In this document: piece by piece, positions 35,826 through 43,654 of the stretch | Numbering within the stretch: the first letter of the stretch is position 1 | How the letters are laid out: every line of letters starts with the position of its first letter | Assembly: GCA_017656185.1 (NCBI GenBank) | Contig: JACDOK010000011.1 | Coordinates: forward strand, 1 to 63,456 | DNA: 63,456 nucleotides | Direction: 5' to 3' | Origin: Peptococcaceae bacterium | Lineage (GTDB): Bacteria > Bacillota > Desulfotomaculia > Desulfotomaculales > JACDOK01 | Translations under genes and position numbers: made by a program | Notes under the pieces: model-generated | What the model was told of the DNA's origin: nothing | The model's input: only the letters and a program-made list of their open reading frames with translations | Database searches by the model: none

Positions 35826-35854
35826 AATCTATCAGTTCAACCAACCTTTGTCAA
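35826..35854 (-). promoter_or_regulatory. Sigma-A promoter of mgtE
   Basis: TTGACA (35849-35854) and TAGATT (35826-35831) are spaced by 17 bp on the minus strand. Transcription would start near 35819, giving a leader of about 154 nt. A 10-bp direct repeat (35850-35869) overlaps the -35 box. Confidence 0.8.
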
Positions 35855-35973
35855 TAAAGGTCAATAAAGAAAGTATACTTTGCCTTAACTATTTATAGAT
35901 ATGCAAGTTTAAATAGATTATTTAGTAAACATCATTATACAATAGAATTTTTCAAGGAAACAGGTAATAACTT

Positions 35974-37392
35974 TTAGCGGTTACACAAACGTGCCGCCTT
36001 CCTTTTTAATGCCGCCAGCAGTACTTCACGGTGGTTTTCCAACCGCCCCGCCTGCACACTTGCGACAAGATCGTCCAGGGTCCGCTTTACCTGCGGCCCC
36101 CGGCCCATAATCTCAGCCACGTCGCCACCGCTGACAGCAAGATCTTCGGGGTAGAAAGGCACCTGCCAAAGCACTTTTTCTACCATCCCCTGCAGCAGGT
36201 CGTTTTCTTTAAGGAGATATTCCGGATCGACCTTGCCTCCCCGCAAGTCAGCACTGCGCAGCTCCAGCAGCTGCCTTACGGCCTCTGCCAGGTCGGCACG
36301 GCCGGCAAAGCTAGCTGCCAAGCGTCTAAGCCATTTAATAACGGGTCTTCGCTCGGGACCGGGAAAATTCATGTGATGGCGCACCAACCAAACCACCCGC
36401 CTGGTTATTGCAGGAGGGACGCGCAAGCGGTTTAAAATTTTTCGCGCCATATCGGCCCCTACCCTGGCATGCCCGTAATCGCTGGGTTCGCCATGCTTGT
36501 TAAGGCACCGGACGCCCGGTGACCCCTTAGCGATATCGTGTAAAAGGGCCGCCCAGCGCAGCACCGGTTCCGGGGGAATGTTGGCTACCACACGCAGGGT
36601 ATGGCCCCAGACGTCCAGGGTGTGATACCGGGGGTTCTGTTCTATGTGAACCAGGCGCGCTACTTCGGGCAGCACGGCCACTATTTGTTCACGACCGTCG
36701 GCACGACAGCGGCACTCAGTGGTCAACAGCCCGGTTCCCCTCATCAACTCCAGGCCGTCGGCAGCGTACGGCGCCACCAGCAGTTTATCGAGCTCGTCAC
36801 GTACACGTTCTACTGAAAGCCCTGCTACCCGGCCAAGCGCCTTGCCAATGGCATCTCTCGTCTGCCGCTCCACTCGAAAACCGTACTCGGCCACAAAACG
36901 GCATGCCCGGAACATCCGCAGGGCATCTTCGGCAAATCTTTCTTCCGGATCTCCCACGGCTCGCAGGAGACCCCGGCGCAGATCTTCCCGACCGCCCAGG
37001 GGGTCTATGACTGTACCCGCCCGGTCCATTGCCATGGCGTTTACGGTAAAGTCCCGGCGTGCCAAGTCGTCCTCAAGGGCCCACACGAATTCCACTTTTT
37101 CCGGGCGGTGGGCATCTTCGCCATACGTTTCGGTACGAAAGGTGGCAATCTCGTATTCCTGCCCCTCAAGGATCCACGAGATAACCCCAAAAGCTGCCCC
37201 TTTCCGAAAGGCTTTGATATTGTTCTTGGCGGCAATATCCAATACGGCGCGGGGACAGGCGTCGGTACAAATGTCAAACTCTTTGGGCCGGCGGCCCAGG
37301 AGAATATCACGCACCGCGCCGCCCACCACATAAGCTTCATAACCCGCCTGGTTCAAAGTTTCCAGGATTTTATGCACTCCGGGAGGGAACAA
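35974..37392 (-). CDS. cca: CCA tRNA nucleotidyltransferase / poly(A) polymerase family with HD domain
   Basis: A 472-residue class II nucleotidyltransferase that adds or repairs the 3' CCA of tRNAs. The head has VVGGAVRDILLGRRPKEFDICTD with the catalytic GG and DxD-like motif, and ARRDFTVNAMAMD further on. The neck contains AEDALRMFRACRFVAEYGF. A C-terminal HD domain (about residues 255-360, LLHDIAKG) may act as a 2',3'-cyclic phosphatase. Translation starts at a TTG at 37392, only 4 nt after rtcB. The genes are surely co-transcribed. Confidence 0.9.
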   Translation of the reverse strand: MFPPGVHKILETLNQAGYEAYVVGGAVRDILLGRRPKEFDICTDACPRAVLDIAAKNNIKAFRKGAAFGVISWILEGQEYEIATFRTETYGEDAHRPEKVEFVWALEDDLARRDFTVNAMAMDRAGTVIDPLGGREDLRRGLLRAVGDPEERFAEDALRMFRACRFVAEYGFRVERQTRDAIGKALGRVAGLSVERVRDELDKLLVAPYAADGLELMRGTGLLTTECRCRADGREQIVAVLPEVARLVHIEQNPRYHTLDVWGHTLRVVANIPPEPVLRWAALLHDIAKGSPGVRCLNKHGEPSDYGHARVGADMARKILNRLRVPPAITRRVVWLVRHHMNFPGPERRPVIKWLRRLAASFAGRADLAEAVRQLLELRSADLRGGKVDPEYLLKENDLLQGMVEKVLWQVPFYPEDLAVSGGDVAEIMGRGPQVKRTLDDLVASVQAGRLENHREVLLAALKRKAARLCNR

Positions 37393-37396
37393 GTTA

Positions 37397-38818
37397 TCAA
37401 TCCTTTCCCTTTATCACCGCCAGGGGATACATCCGGGCGACTTTATGTGTAAGACCTGCTTCTACCAGGGTCTCTACCACCTGATCTATGTCTTTATACG
37501 CCAATGGTGCCTCATCAACAATGTCTTTATAATTTTTAATATTGTAAATAACCTGCCCCATACTGGCCTCAAATTCGGCCCGGGAAATTTGTGCGCCGGC
37601 GGCACGGCGGGACAGGGTTCTCCCCGCCCCGTGATTCACCGAATAATAAGACTCAGCCGCACTTGCCGTGCCTACCAGCACATACGAAGAGGTACCCATA
37701 CTCCCGGGTACTAATACAGGGTGCCCGGTATCACGGTATACAAGTGGGTTGCCATCGTGCCCGGCCGGCAGAGCCCTGGTCGCACCTTTACGGTGCACCA
37801 GCACCCGGCGGTTCCGGTGCTTTTCCCATTTGGCAATATTATGCGCCACATCGTAAACCAGGCGCGTTTGCAATTGTTTTTGATTTTGACCGGTGATATC
37901 ACTCAGTGCCCGGCATATGTCGGCCATAATAATCTGGCGGTTGGCAAAGGCAAAATTAACGGCACAAGCCATAGCAGCATAATATCTTTTACCTTCCGGA
38001 GAATCAATAGGTGCACAGGCCAAACCCTTGGAAGGCAGCTCAATACCGTACCTACCTGCCACTTTGAGGAGACTGCGGCTGTAATCAGTGCATATCTGGT
38101 GGCCAAAACCACGGCTGCCGGTATGAATCATGATCACCAGCTGGCCCGGAAAAAGCCCGAATTTATGCCCCAGGTGGTCATCAAAAACCTCCTTCACCTC
38201 TTGTATCTCAATAAAGTGGTTGCCGCCACCCAGGGTACCTAACTGCACCGCTCCCCGTTCAATGGCTTTGGAGCTTACCGCACCGAGATCGGCCCCTTCC
38301 ATTCTACCGTTCTCTTCAATGTAGTGCAGGTCCTCTGAAGAACCAAAACCTTCCTGCACCAGTTCCGCAACCCCGTTGTGGACAACACGTTCAAAAAGCT
38401 GCGCCGTAATGCCCTTATGCCGTCCTTTTTTGCCGATACCGGTGGGCACATAAGCTTCAATGCGTTCTATCAGTTTACACAGCCGTTCCTTGTCCCAATC
38501 GGCGGCAACCATTGAAGTACGTATTAGACGTACCCCGCAGTTAATATCCATTCCTACCGCGCCGGCGGAAATGATGCCGCCAGCGGCTACGGCCATCACA
38601 CCCCCGATGGGCAGGCCGAACCCTTCGTGAATGTCAGGCATACCCACCACGGGATCAAGAACCCCCGGCAGGCAGGCGGCATCAGCCAACTGCACCAGGG
38701 ATTTGTCCCGGTCCAGGAGCGGCCGGAGAGCTTCATTGGCATAAACGAGACCGTCCACGCGCATATTCCCCGCGCGGACCAGACGGTAGCGGTTAATCCC
38801 GTCACGTTTCAGGTGCAT
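37397..38818 (-). CDS. rtcB: RNA-splicing ligase RtcB
   Basis: A 473-residue GTP- and Mn2+-dependent ligase that joins 2',3'-cyclic phosphate or 3'-phosphate RNA to 5'-OH ends. Metal-binding and guanylylation motifs are intact: GMDINCGVRL with Cys, GGGNHFIEIQ, HTGSRGFGHQIC, VHRKGATRALPAG, GSMGTSSYVL, and VNHGAGRTLSRRAA containing the GMP-accepting His. The standard start ATG lies at 38818. It directly precedes cca, pointing to tRNA repair. Confidence 0.95.
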   Translation of the reverse strand: MHLKRDGINRYRLVRAGNMRVDGLVYANEALRPLLDRDKSLVQLADAACLPGVLDPVVGMPDIHEGFGLPIGGVMAVAAGGIISAGAVGMDINCGVRLIRTSMVAADWDKERLCKLIERIEAYVPTGIGKKGRHKGITAQLFERVVHNGVAELVQEGFGSSEDLHYIEENGRMEGADLGAVSSKAIERGAVQLGTLGGGNHFIEIQEVKEVFDDHLGHKFGLFPGQLVIMIHTGSRGFGHQICTDYSRSLLKVAGRYGIELPSKGLACAPIDSPEGKRYYAAMACAVNFAFANRQIIMADICRALSDITGQNQKQLQTRLVYDVAHNIAKWEKHRNRRVLVHRKGATRALPAGHDGNPLVYRDTGHPVLVPGSMGTSSYVLVGTASAAESYYSVNHGAGRTLSRRAAGAQISRAEFEASMGQVIYNIKNYKDIVDEAPLAYKDIDQVVETLVEAGLTHKVARMYPLAVIKGKD

Positions 38819-38825
38819 AATATCC

Positions 38826-38853
38826 GCTCCCTGCTCACCGCTTACTGCTTACT
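38826..38853 (-). repeat. Heptamer array (AGTAAGC-type) at the epimerase 3' end
   Basis: Read on the minus strand: AGTAAGC, AGTAAGC, GGTGAGC, AGGGAGC. The first units encode the last residues (SKQ) and the TAA stop of the epimerase gene. Confidence 0.8.
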
Positions 38854-39741
38854 TCCTTTCAAATACCCCAAATTTTCTGCAAATGAACGAGGCTTGAAAC
38901 CAAAGGTGCGCTGGATACTGTGAACATCCGTGATATTGTCCCGGTCCAACTGGGCCAGTTCGTCCGGTGTCGCCGGAGGATCGGGCAAGATAAGTCCCAT
39001 TACTCTGACGGCCGGTTTAACGAGCGGCAGCGGAACACGCACTTTAACGCGCCTTATCCCCACCTCAGACATCACCGCATCGAGTATTTCTTCATAAGTA
39101 AGGTGCTCCGGGCCGCCAATCTCATAAACCCGGCCATAATGCTCGGGGCCTTCGTCCAATACCCGGATGATGCACCGCACAAGGTCACCGGCCCAGACAG
39201 GCTGAAAGCGCGTCTGGCCCGATCCCGGTATGACGGCCAACCCCGGAGACAGTTTCAGCCCCTGGAGCAGGCGGTCAACAAACCCAAAGCCGGGGCCGAA
39301 AATAACCGACGGGCGCAGGATCGTATAGGGACACTTCCCCTCGCGTACCGCCTGCTCGCCCAGCCACTTGGAATAGGTATAGCGGTAACGGGGGTCGTCA
39401 CCGGCCCCCAGCGCGCTCAGGTGCACCAAATGTTCCACGCCCCCCTTCCCGGCGGCCTCAACCAGCTTGCGTGTTCCCTCTACATTCACGCTTTGGAAAT
39501 TATATTTCCCGCGCTCGCGTATGACGGCGACCAGGTGGACGACCCGCCTCACCCCGGTACAGGCCTCCTGTAGAACCTTTCCATCAGTAATGTCTCCAAC
39601 CACCGTTTCCACATTCCGCAGCCCCAAAGCCTGCACCTTTTGGGGAGACCGCACCAGACACCGCACCTTATGGCCGTGTTCCAGCAAAGCCGGCACTAGG
39701 TGACTACCTACAAAACCGGTCGCTCCCGTAACCAGGATCAT
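38842..39741 (-). CDS. NAD(P)-binding SDR protein, NDUFA9/NmrA-like epimerase family
   Basis: A 299-residue atypical short-chain dehydrogenase. The N-terminal nucleotide-binding loop is VTGATGFVGSHLVPALL (residues 4-20). VVHLVAV follows, and YTYSKWLGEQAV provides the YxxxK catalytic pair near residues 128-132. The middle section LRPSVIFGPGFGFVD and the later PVWAGDLVRCIIRVLD are typical of the complex I NDUFA9-like branch. Such proteins often act on nucleotide sugars or quinone-related substrates, but no function can be given here. The coding end merges with a heptamer array. Confidence 0.82.
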   Translation of the reverse strand: MILVTGATGFVGSHLVPALLEHGHKVRCLVRSPQKVQALGLRNVETVVGDITDGKVLQEACTGVRRVVHLVAVIRERGKYNFQSVNVEGTRKLVEAAGKGGVEHLVHLSALGAGDDPRYRYTYSKWLGEQAVREGKCPYTILRPSVIFGPGFGFVDRLLQGLKLSPGLAVIPGSGQTRFQPVWAGDLVRCIIRVLDEGPEHYGRVYEIGGPEHLTYEEILDAVMSEVGIRRVKVRVPLPLVKPAVRVMGLILPDPPATPDELAQLDRDNITDVHSIQRTFGFKPRSFAENLGYLKGSKQ

Positions 39742-39848
39742 TAATACCCCACCTCCCGGGGAAATTTACCCGCTGTTCCCGTCAATCCCTACCAGTAGAA
39801 TATCTTGGTAGAATATCCAGTGGCATCAAAACCCGCCCCTACAACTAC

Positions 39849-39912
39849 AATGGAATACACGATGGAATATACAGTTGAATGTACAGTTGAATATACGGTT
39901 GAATGAATATAC
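39849..39912. repeat. Tandem 12-bp repeat, five copies
   Basis: Units of consensus RRTKGAATRYAC start at 39849, 39861, 39873, 39885 and 39897 (the last expanded to 16 bp). Two GTAGAATATC copies occur just upstream at about 39795-39818. The region lies between the epimerase and the next gene. No gene is supported in 39742-40015. Confidence 0.75.
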
Positions 39913-40015
39913 AATTGTCTAAACCATCCCCTACATTCTCTCTAAGTTACATAGCAGGAGTGTAGGGGAGTCCTTATGGGCTTCTGGAAACCCCTGGGCA
40001 ATGCAAAACAAGTTT

Positions 40016-40642
40016 TTAACGCCCATCTAACATACTATCATCTATTTTGGTGTCAAACACCCGCATTACCAGGCAAAACACCGGGATGGCCACCAGCAGG
40101 ACGGCATAATGGCTGTGCCACCCGGCCCAGTGAAGAGCAACCGACATACCCTTAGAACTATCAAACATCACTACAATTTTAGCAAAGAAAGCGGTAATAA
40201 CTCCCAAGATCAAAATTAGCGGTTCTCTCCAAAACACCAGTGCGTACAACAGCAGTAGAGCCCACAGTATCATTGCGTATCCAATAGACTTGCGTATGTT
40301 GTTTGAACCGCGAAAATAAATCGCCAACCCTACCAGGGCCGCAGACGGCATGTAATAAAGACCGACCGTCATCGCCCCGGCCACAGCCACAAAAAGCAGA
40401 ATGACGAACCCGGGCCAAAGCAGCCACAACGCCGGCGGCGCTTTAAGAGAATGGACAAAAGCTGCTACCAGCATCAGAGGAGTTATGAAAAAGTAAATAC
40501 TCTGCATAATAATTTCACCCAGCGGAGAATGGACAAAGAATAGGCCTTTAGTTAAAAAATAGACGCTGATAACTAAGGCTACCGCGGCACCGCTAACACC
40601 TATTACCGGCGCAGCCCGCTGCGCCTGGTTAAAACCAGTCAT
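40016..40642 (-). CDS. Multi-pass membrane protein of unknown function
   Basis: A 208-residue protein with about six hydrophobic segments, at roughly residues 13-33, 45-65, 71-93, 95-110, 121-157 and 177-196. I recognise no motif. It starts 5 bp after the MarR/GbsR-like regulator, so it belongs to that transcript. Its expression is probably tied to the same signal as the divergent DrrAB-like exporter, perhaps as an accessory membrane component; this is inferred from context alone. Confidence 0.6.
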   Translation of the reverse strand: MTGFNQAQRAAPVIGVSGAAVALVISVYFLTKGLFFVHSPLGEIIMQSIYFFITPLMLVAAFVHSLKAPPALWLLWPGFVILLFVAVAGAMTVGLYYMPSAALVGLAIYFRGSNNIRKSIGYAMILWALLLLYALVFWREPLILILGVITAFFAKIVVMFDSSKGMSVALHWAGWHSHYAVLLVAIPVFCLVMRVFDTKIDDSMLDGR

Positions 40643-40647
40643 ACACC

Positions 40648-41208
40648 CTACTCCCCTTCTGCTTTATCCTGCGTTTTTGCTTTCCTTACGGTTTGCAACA
40701 TGGCCGCCAAGCCCGCCAAACCGGAGCGATCCAGGGTGAGAATGGCTTCCACAATGCGGTCAAGAAGGTCGAAATGTCGTTTAATATACTGTAGTCTGTC
40801 AAGGACAAAATCTCGATCTTCAGCACCTTTTGCCTGCTGTACCAGGGCTATACTGCGGTTCACCAAATCAAAGGTAGCGTCGAATTCCTCCTTCTCCCGC
40901 TGCCGTAAAATGGTCTTTACCATTTTGCCAAAATCGGTTTCGGCCTCGTAATAGTCTTTGCGGTCACCCGGCCGCACATGCCGCCGTACCATGCCGAACC
41001 GCTCCAAACGGCGCACCTGCATACTGACGGTGGCCTTGGAAACCTTCAAGGCGGCAGCCATTTCATCCAGCGTCAGTTTTCCGTCATACAGGTAAAGCAG
41101 TGCCCATAAACGCCCGAAAACCCGTCCAAAACCCCAGAATTCAAACTGCCGCCCGATGGCCTGGGTAAATAACGCGCGGGCCTGTTCAAGATCACTGCGC
41201 TGCTCCAA
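40648..41208 (-). CDS. MarR-family regulator, GbsR-like
   Basis: A 186-residue repressor-type protein. The winged HTH occupies about residues 35-95 (LTLDEMAAALKVSKATVSMQVRRLERFGMVRRHVRPGDRKDYYEA), with flanking helices for dimerisation, as in GbsR/OpuAR regulators of osmoprotectant genes. It is divergent from the ABC exporter genes starting at 41353. A 22-bp perfect palindrome lies between them, next to its own -10 region, so it probably controls itself and the exporter. Confidence 0.8.
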   Translation of the reverse strand: MEQRSDLEQARALFTQAIGRQFEFWGFGRVFGRLWALLYLYDGKLTLDEMAAALKVSKATVSMQVRRLERFGMVRRHVRPGDRKDYYEAETDFGKMVKTILRQREKEEFDATFDLVNRSIALVQQAKGAEDRDFVLDRLQYIKRHFDLLDRIVEAILTLDRSGLAGLAAMLQTVRKAKTQDKAEGE

Positions 41209-41226
41209 CCGGAAACTCCTTTCACA

Positions 41227-41248
41227 ACGTTTAATATATATTAAACGT
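41227..41248. promoter_or_regulatory. 22-bp perfect palindrome, putative operator of the MarR/GbsR regulator
   Basis: ACGTTTAATAT followed by its exact reverse complement. It lies 19 bp upstream of the regulator start. On the minus strand TTGACA (41267-41272) followed by TATACG overlaps it at suboptimal 15-bp spacing, so binding would block the regulator's promoter. Confidence 0.7.
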
Positions 41249-41290
41249 ATAATATATCATATAAGCTGTCAAGGGCTTCCAACCCAGGAA

Positions 41291-41319
41291 TTGCCTTAAA
41301 TGGAGTGATATCGTACAAT
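41291..41319 (+). promoter_or_regulatory. Promoter of the DrrAB-like exporter
   Basis: TTGCCT (41291-41296) and TACAAT (41314-41319) are 17 bp apart. A smaller inverted repeat TTAAC-AAC-GTTAA (41321-41333) covers the expected transcription start and may be a second operator. Confidence 0.7.
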
Positions 41320-41352
41320 ATTAACAACGTTAACCTGACAAGAGGTATCAAT

Positions 41353-42369
41353 ATGCCGCCGATCGTAGAAGTAAACGGCCTTACAAAACGATTTCCCGGT
41401 GGGATTACCGCCGTTAACAACATTACCTTTCAAGTACACGAAGGAGAAATATTCGGCTTTCTCGGCCCCAACGGGGCCGGGAAGTCCACTACTATTATGA
41501 TGCTGACCACCCTGCTGCGCCCCACTTCCGGCCGCGCTCACATAGCCGGATTTGACATCATAAAACAGCCCAATCAGGTTCGCAGCGTTATCGGCTATGT
41601 ATCACAAGATTTGGCCGTTGATGACAATTTGACCGGCAGGGAAAACTTGCGACTGCAGGCGGGGTTTTATCACCTCCCCGCACGCGAAGCCCGGGCCCGC
41701 ATAGCGGAGCTGCTTGATCTCGTAGGCCTGAACGAACGTGCCGACTTCCGGGTGGAAACTTATTCCGGCGGCATGCGCAAGCGCCTTGATATCGCGGCAG
41801 GCCTCCTGCACCGCCCCCGTTTGCTTTTTCTGGACGAGCCCACCCTCGGGCTCGATATCCAGACCCGGCGCGAAATCTGGCGTTACGTCACTGGACTGCA
41901 GCAGAGTTTCGGGATGACCATATTCCTCACCACCCACTACCTGGAAGAAGCCGACGTCCTGTGTGATCATATCGCCATCATTGACCAGGGAGTCATTAAG
42001 ACCATTGACACGCCGGGTCATCTCAAAGCCCAATTTGGCGGCGATATCGTAACCCTGCGTTTTGCACCCGGTACCAGTCAGGAACAAGAAGCCCTGGCCC
42101 TGGAAAGCATAGCACGCTTGGATGTCGTCTCAAATATTCAAAAGACGGGCGACGAGGTTATGATCATCACACCCGACGGTGACCGGACCGTACCGGTTGT
42201 TTTCGAAACCATACAACCCCTGGATGTCAGCGTCCAATCCGTTACCGTTAAGCGTCCTTCCCTCGATGATGTATATGTCGCCGTCACAGGGCGACATCTG
42301 CGCGACGAGGTTATAGACGCTGAAGCTTCACGGCGGGCGCGTATCCGGATGCGAAGGGTGAAATCTTGA
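41353..42369 (+). CDS. ABC exporter ATP-binding protein (DrrA-like)
   Basis: A 338-residue ATPase of the daunorubicin-resistance type. It has Walker A GPNGAGKST near residues 41-49, Q-loop VSQDLAVDD, signature YSGGMRKRLDIAAGL, Walker B LLFLDEPTLGLD, and switch TTHYLEEAD. A C-terminal DUF4162-like extension (about 240-338) is typical of the group. The frame begins upstream at 41305, but the ATG at 41353 has AGAGGT 7 nt before it and matches the family start. It pairs with the permease at 42366 and is probably repressed by the divergent regulator. Confidence 0.88.
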   Translation: MPPIVEVNGLTKRFPGGITAVNNITFQVHEGEIFGFLGPNGAGKSTTIMMLTTLLRPTSGRAHIAGFDIIKQPNQVRSVIGYVSQDLAVDDNLTGRENLRLQAGFYHLPAREARARIAELLDLVGLNERADFRVETYSGGMRKRLDIAAGLLHRPRLLFLDEPTLGLDIQTRREIWRYVTGLQQSFGMTIFLTTHYLEEADVLCDHIAIIDQGVIKTIDTPGHLKAQFGGDIVTLRFAPGTSQEQEALALESIARLDVVSNIQKTGDEVMIITPDGDRTVPVVFETIQPLDVSVQSVTVKRPSLDDVYVAVTGRHLRDEVIDAEASRRARIRMRRVKS

Positions 42370-43151
42370 ACGGTATCATGCTGGTAGATGCCTATTATGT
42401 TTATTGGCGGGAGATGAAAAGGTTATCCCGGCAGAAAACACGTATCGTTATGTCGGTAATTCAACCGGTGGTATGGTTGGTGCTAATGGGCAATATGATG
42501 ACCGGTTTAACGAACAACCCGTTTGCAGCCCGCATGATCGGTGCCGATAGTTACCTGGATTTTATGACTCCCGGTATTATGATTATGTCGGCCCTATTCG
42601 GCAGTGTTTTCGGCGGTGTATCGATCATTTGGGACCGGCAGACCGGTTTTCTCAATAAGATGCTGGCCGCCCCGATTTCCCGTACCGCCATCCCGCTCGG
42701 CAAGATGGCGGGTATTGCCTCCCAGGCGGCCCTTCAGGTTATCGTCATCGGTATCATCGCCTTGCTCCTGGGGGTGGAGTTTGCCACCGGCCCGGCCGGG
42801 TTTTTGCTGGCTTTGGTAATTATTATCCTGTTCAGCTTCGGGGTATCCGGCATTTCGCTTTCCCTGGCCACGATACTGAAAACACACGAGTCTTTGTTTG
42901 CGGTGATGAATTTCGTCACCCTGCCGATGATGTTCGCGAGTAATGCCATTTTTCCCAAAGCGGCAATGCCTTCCTGGTTGGAATTAATCGCCACTTACAA
43001 CCCTCTTTCCCATGCCGTAACGCCTATTAGAACACTCATCGTGCAGGGGTGGGTTTGGGACCGGATTATAAACGGGCTGGTGGTCATGGCCCTGTTTGCT
43101 TTGGTAATGATTATTGTCTCGTCCCGGCAGTTTAAGAGGTCGGTAGGGTGA
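42366..43151 (+). CDS. ABC-2 type exporter permease (DrrB-like)
   Basis: A 261-residue ABC-2 membrane protein with six predicted helices, including VVWLVLMGNMM and the family block YLDFMTPGIMIMSALFGSVFGGVSIIWDRQTGFLNKMLAAP. The TTG start overlaps the ATPase stop by 4 bp; an ATG follows 12 bp later as alternative. Together with the ATPase it should export a hydrophobic compound or toxin, identity unknown. A heptamer repeat array begins directly after its stop. Confidence 0.85.
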   Translation: MNGIMLVDAYYVYWREMKRLSRQKTRIVMSVIQPVVWLVLMGNMMTGLTNNPFAARMIGADSYLDFMTPGIMIMSALFGSVFGGVSIIWDRQTGFLNKMLAAPISRTAIPLGKMAGIASQAALQVIVIGIIALLLGVEFATGPAGFLLALVIIILFSFGVSGISLSLATILKTHESLFAVMNFVTLPMMFASNAIFPKAAMPSWLELIATYNPLSHAVTPIRTLIVQGWVWDRIINGLVVMALFALVMIIVSSRQFKRSVG

Positions 43152-43152
43152 C

Positions 43153-43171
43153 AGCAGTAAGCAGTAAGCAG
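43153..43171 (+). repeat. Heptamer array (AGTAAGC-type) after the permease gene
   Basis: Two exact AGTAAGC units (43156-43169) with a partial AGC before and AG after, beginning 2 bp after the TGA stop of the DrrB-like gene. Confidence 0.6.
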
Positions 43172-43193
43172 GATTTGGGGCATGAACTTTTAT

Positions 43194-43235
43194 CGTTGAA
43201 CGTCGAACGTAGAACGTCGAACTTTGAGCTTTGAA
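43194..43235 (+). repeat. Second heptamer array (CGTNGAA-type)
   Basis: Six consecutive 7-bp units: CGTTGAA, CGTCGAA, CGTAGAA, CGTCGAA, CTTTGAG, CTTTGAA. The array lies between the DrrB-like gene and acpS. Confidence 0.75.
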
Positions 43236-43267
43236 CTATTTACTGCGACCGAAGGGAGCGATCCTAA

Positions 43268-43654
43268 GTGATCGTAAGTATCGGCACGGACATCGTTTCC
43301 GTCGCACGGGTTGAGCGGGTGATGAGCCGCTGCGGCGAGCGCTTTTTACAGCGGGTTTTTACTTCCGCCGAAAGAGAGTATTGTTTGGGAAAACGGGCCT
43401 CTTCAGCCTGTTTGGCCGCTCGTTTTGCTGCCAAGGAGGCGGTCCTGAAGGCGTTGGGGATAGGACTGGCTGGCTGCCAATGGCGGGATATTGAAATTAC
43501 TACCGGGCTGCGGGGCAAACCCGGAGTGGTTTTGTCCGGAGGAGCAGCCGGCCTGGCAGCCGCACGGGGTATTAGTGAGGTACTGATATCACTCAGCCAC
43601 GAATCTGATTATGCTTTGGCTTTTGCCGTGGCTGTAAAGGGGGATACCGAGTGA
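43268..43654 (+). CDS. acpS: Holo-[acyl-carrier-protein] synthase
   Basis: A 128-residue phosphopantetheinyl transferase that activates acyl carrier protein by adding 4'-phosphopantetheine from CoA. The motifs are GTDIVSVARVERV (Mg2+-binding Asp8) and ARFAAKEAVLKALG with the catalytic Glu and Lys, then SLSHESDYALAFAVA. It begins with GTG at 43268 and overlaps nnr by 4 bp. The acpS-nnr-alr order is conserved in Firmicutes. Confidence 0.93.
   Translation: MIVSIGTDIVSVARVERVMSRCGERFLQRVFTSAEREYCLGKRASSACLAARFAAKEAVLKALGIGLAGCQWRDIEITTGLRGKPGVVLSGGAAGLAAARGISEVLISLSHESDYALAFAVAVKGDTE

Noticed and set aside
41305-41352. Sixteen-codon N-terminal extension of the DrrA-like ATPase
   Set aside because: It spans the -10 box and predicted start site; the ATG at 41353 has the SD.
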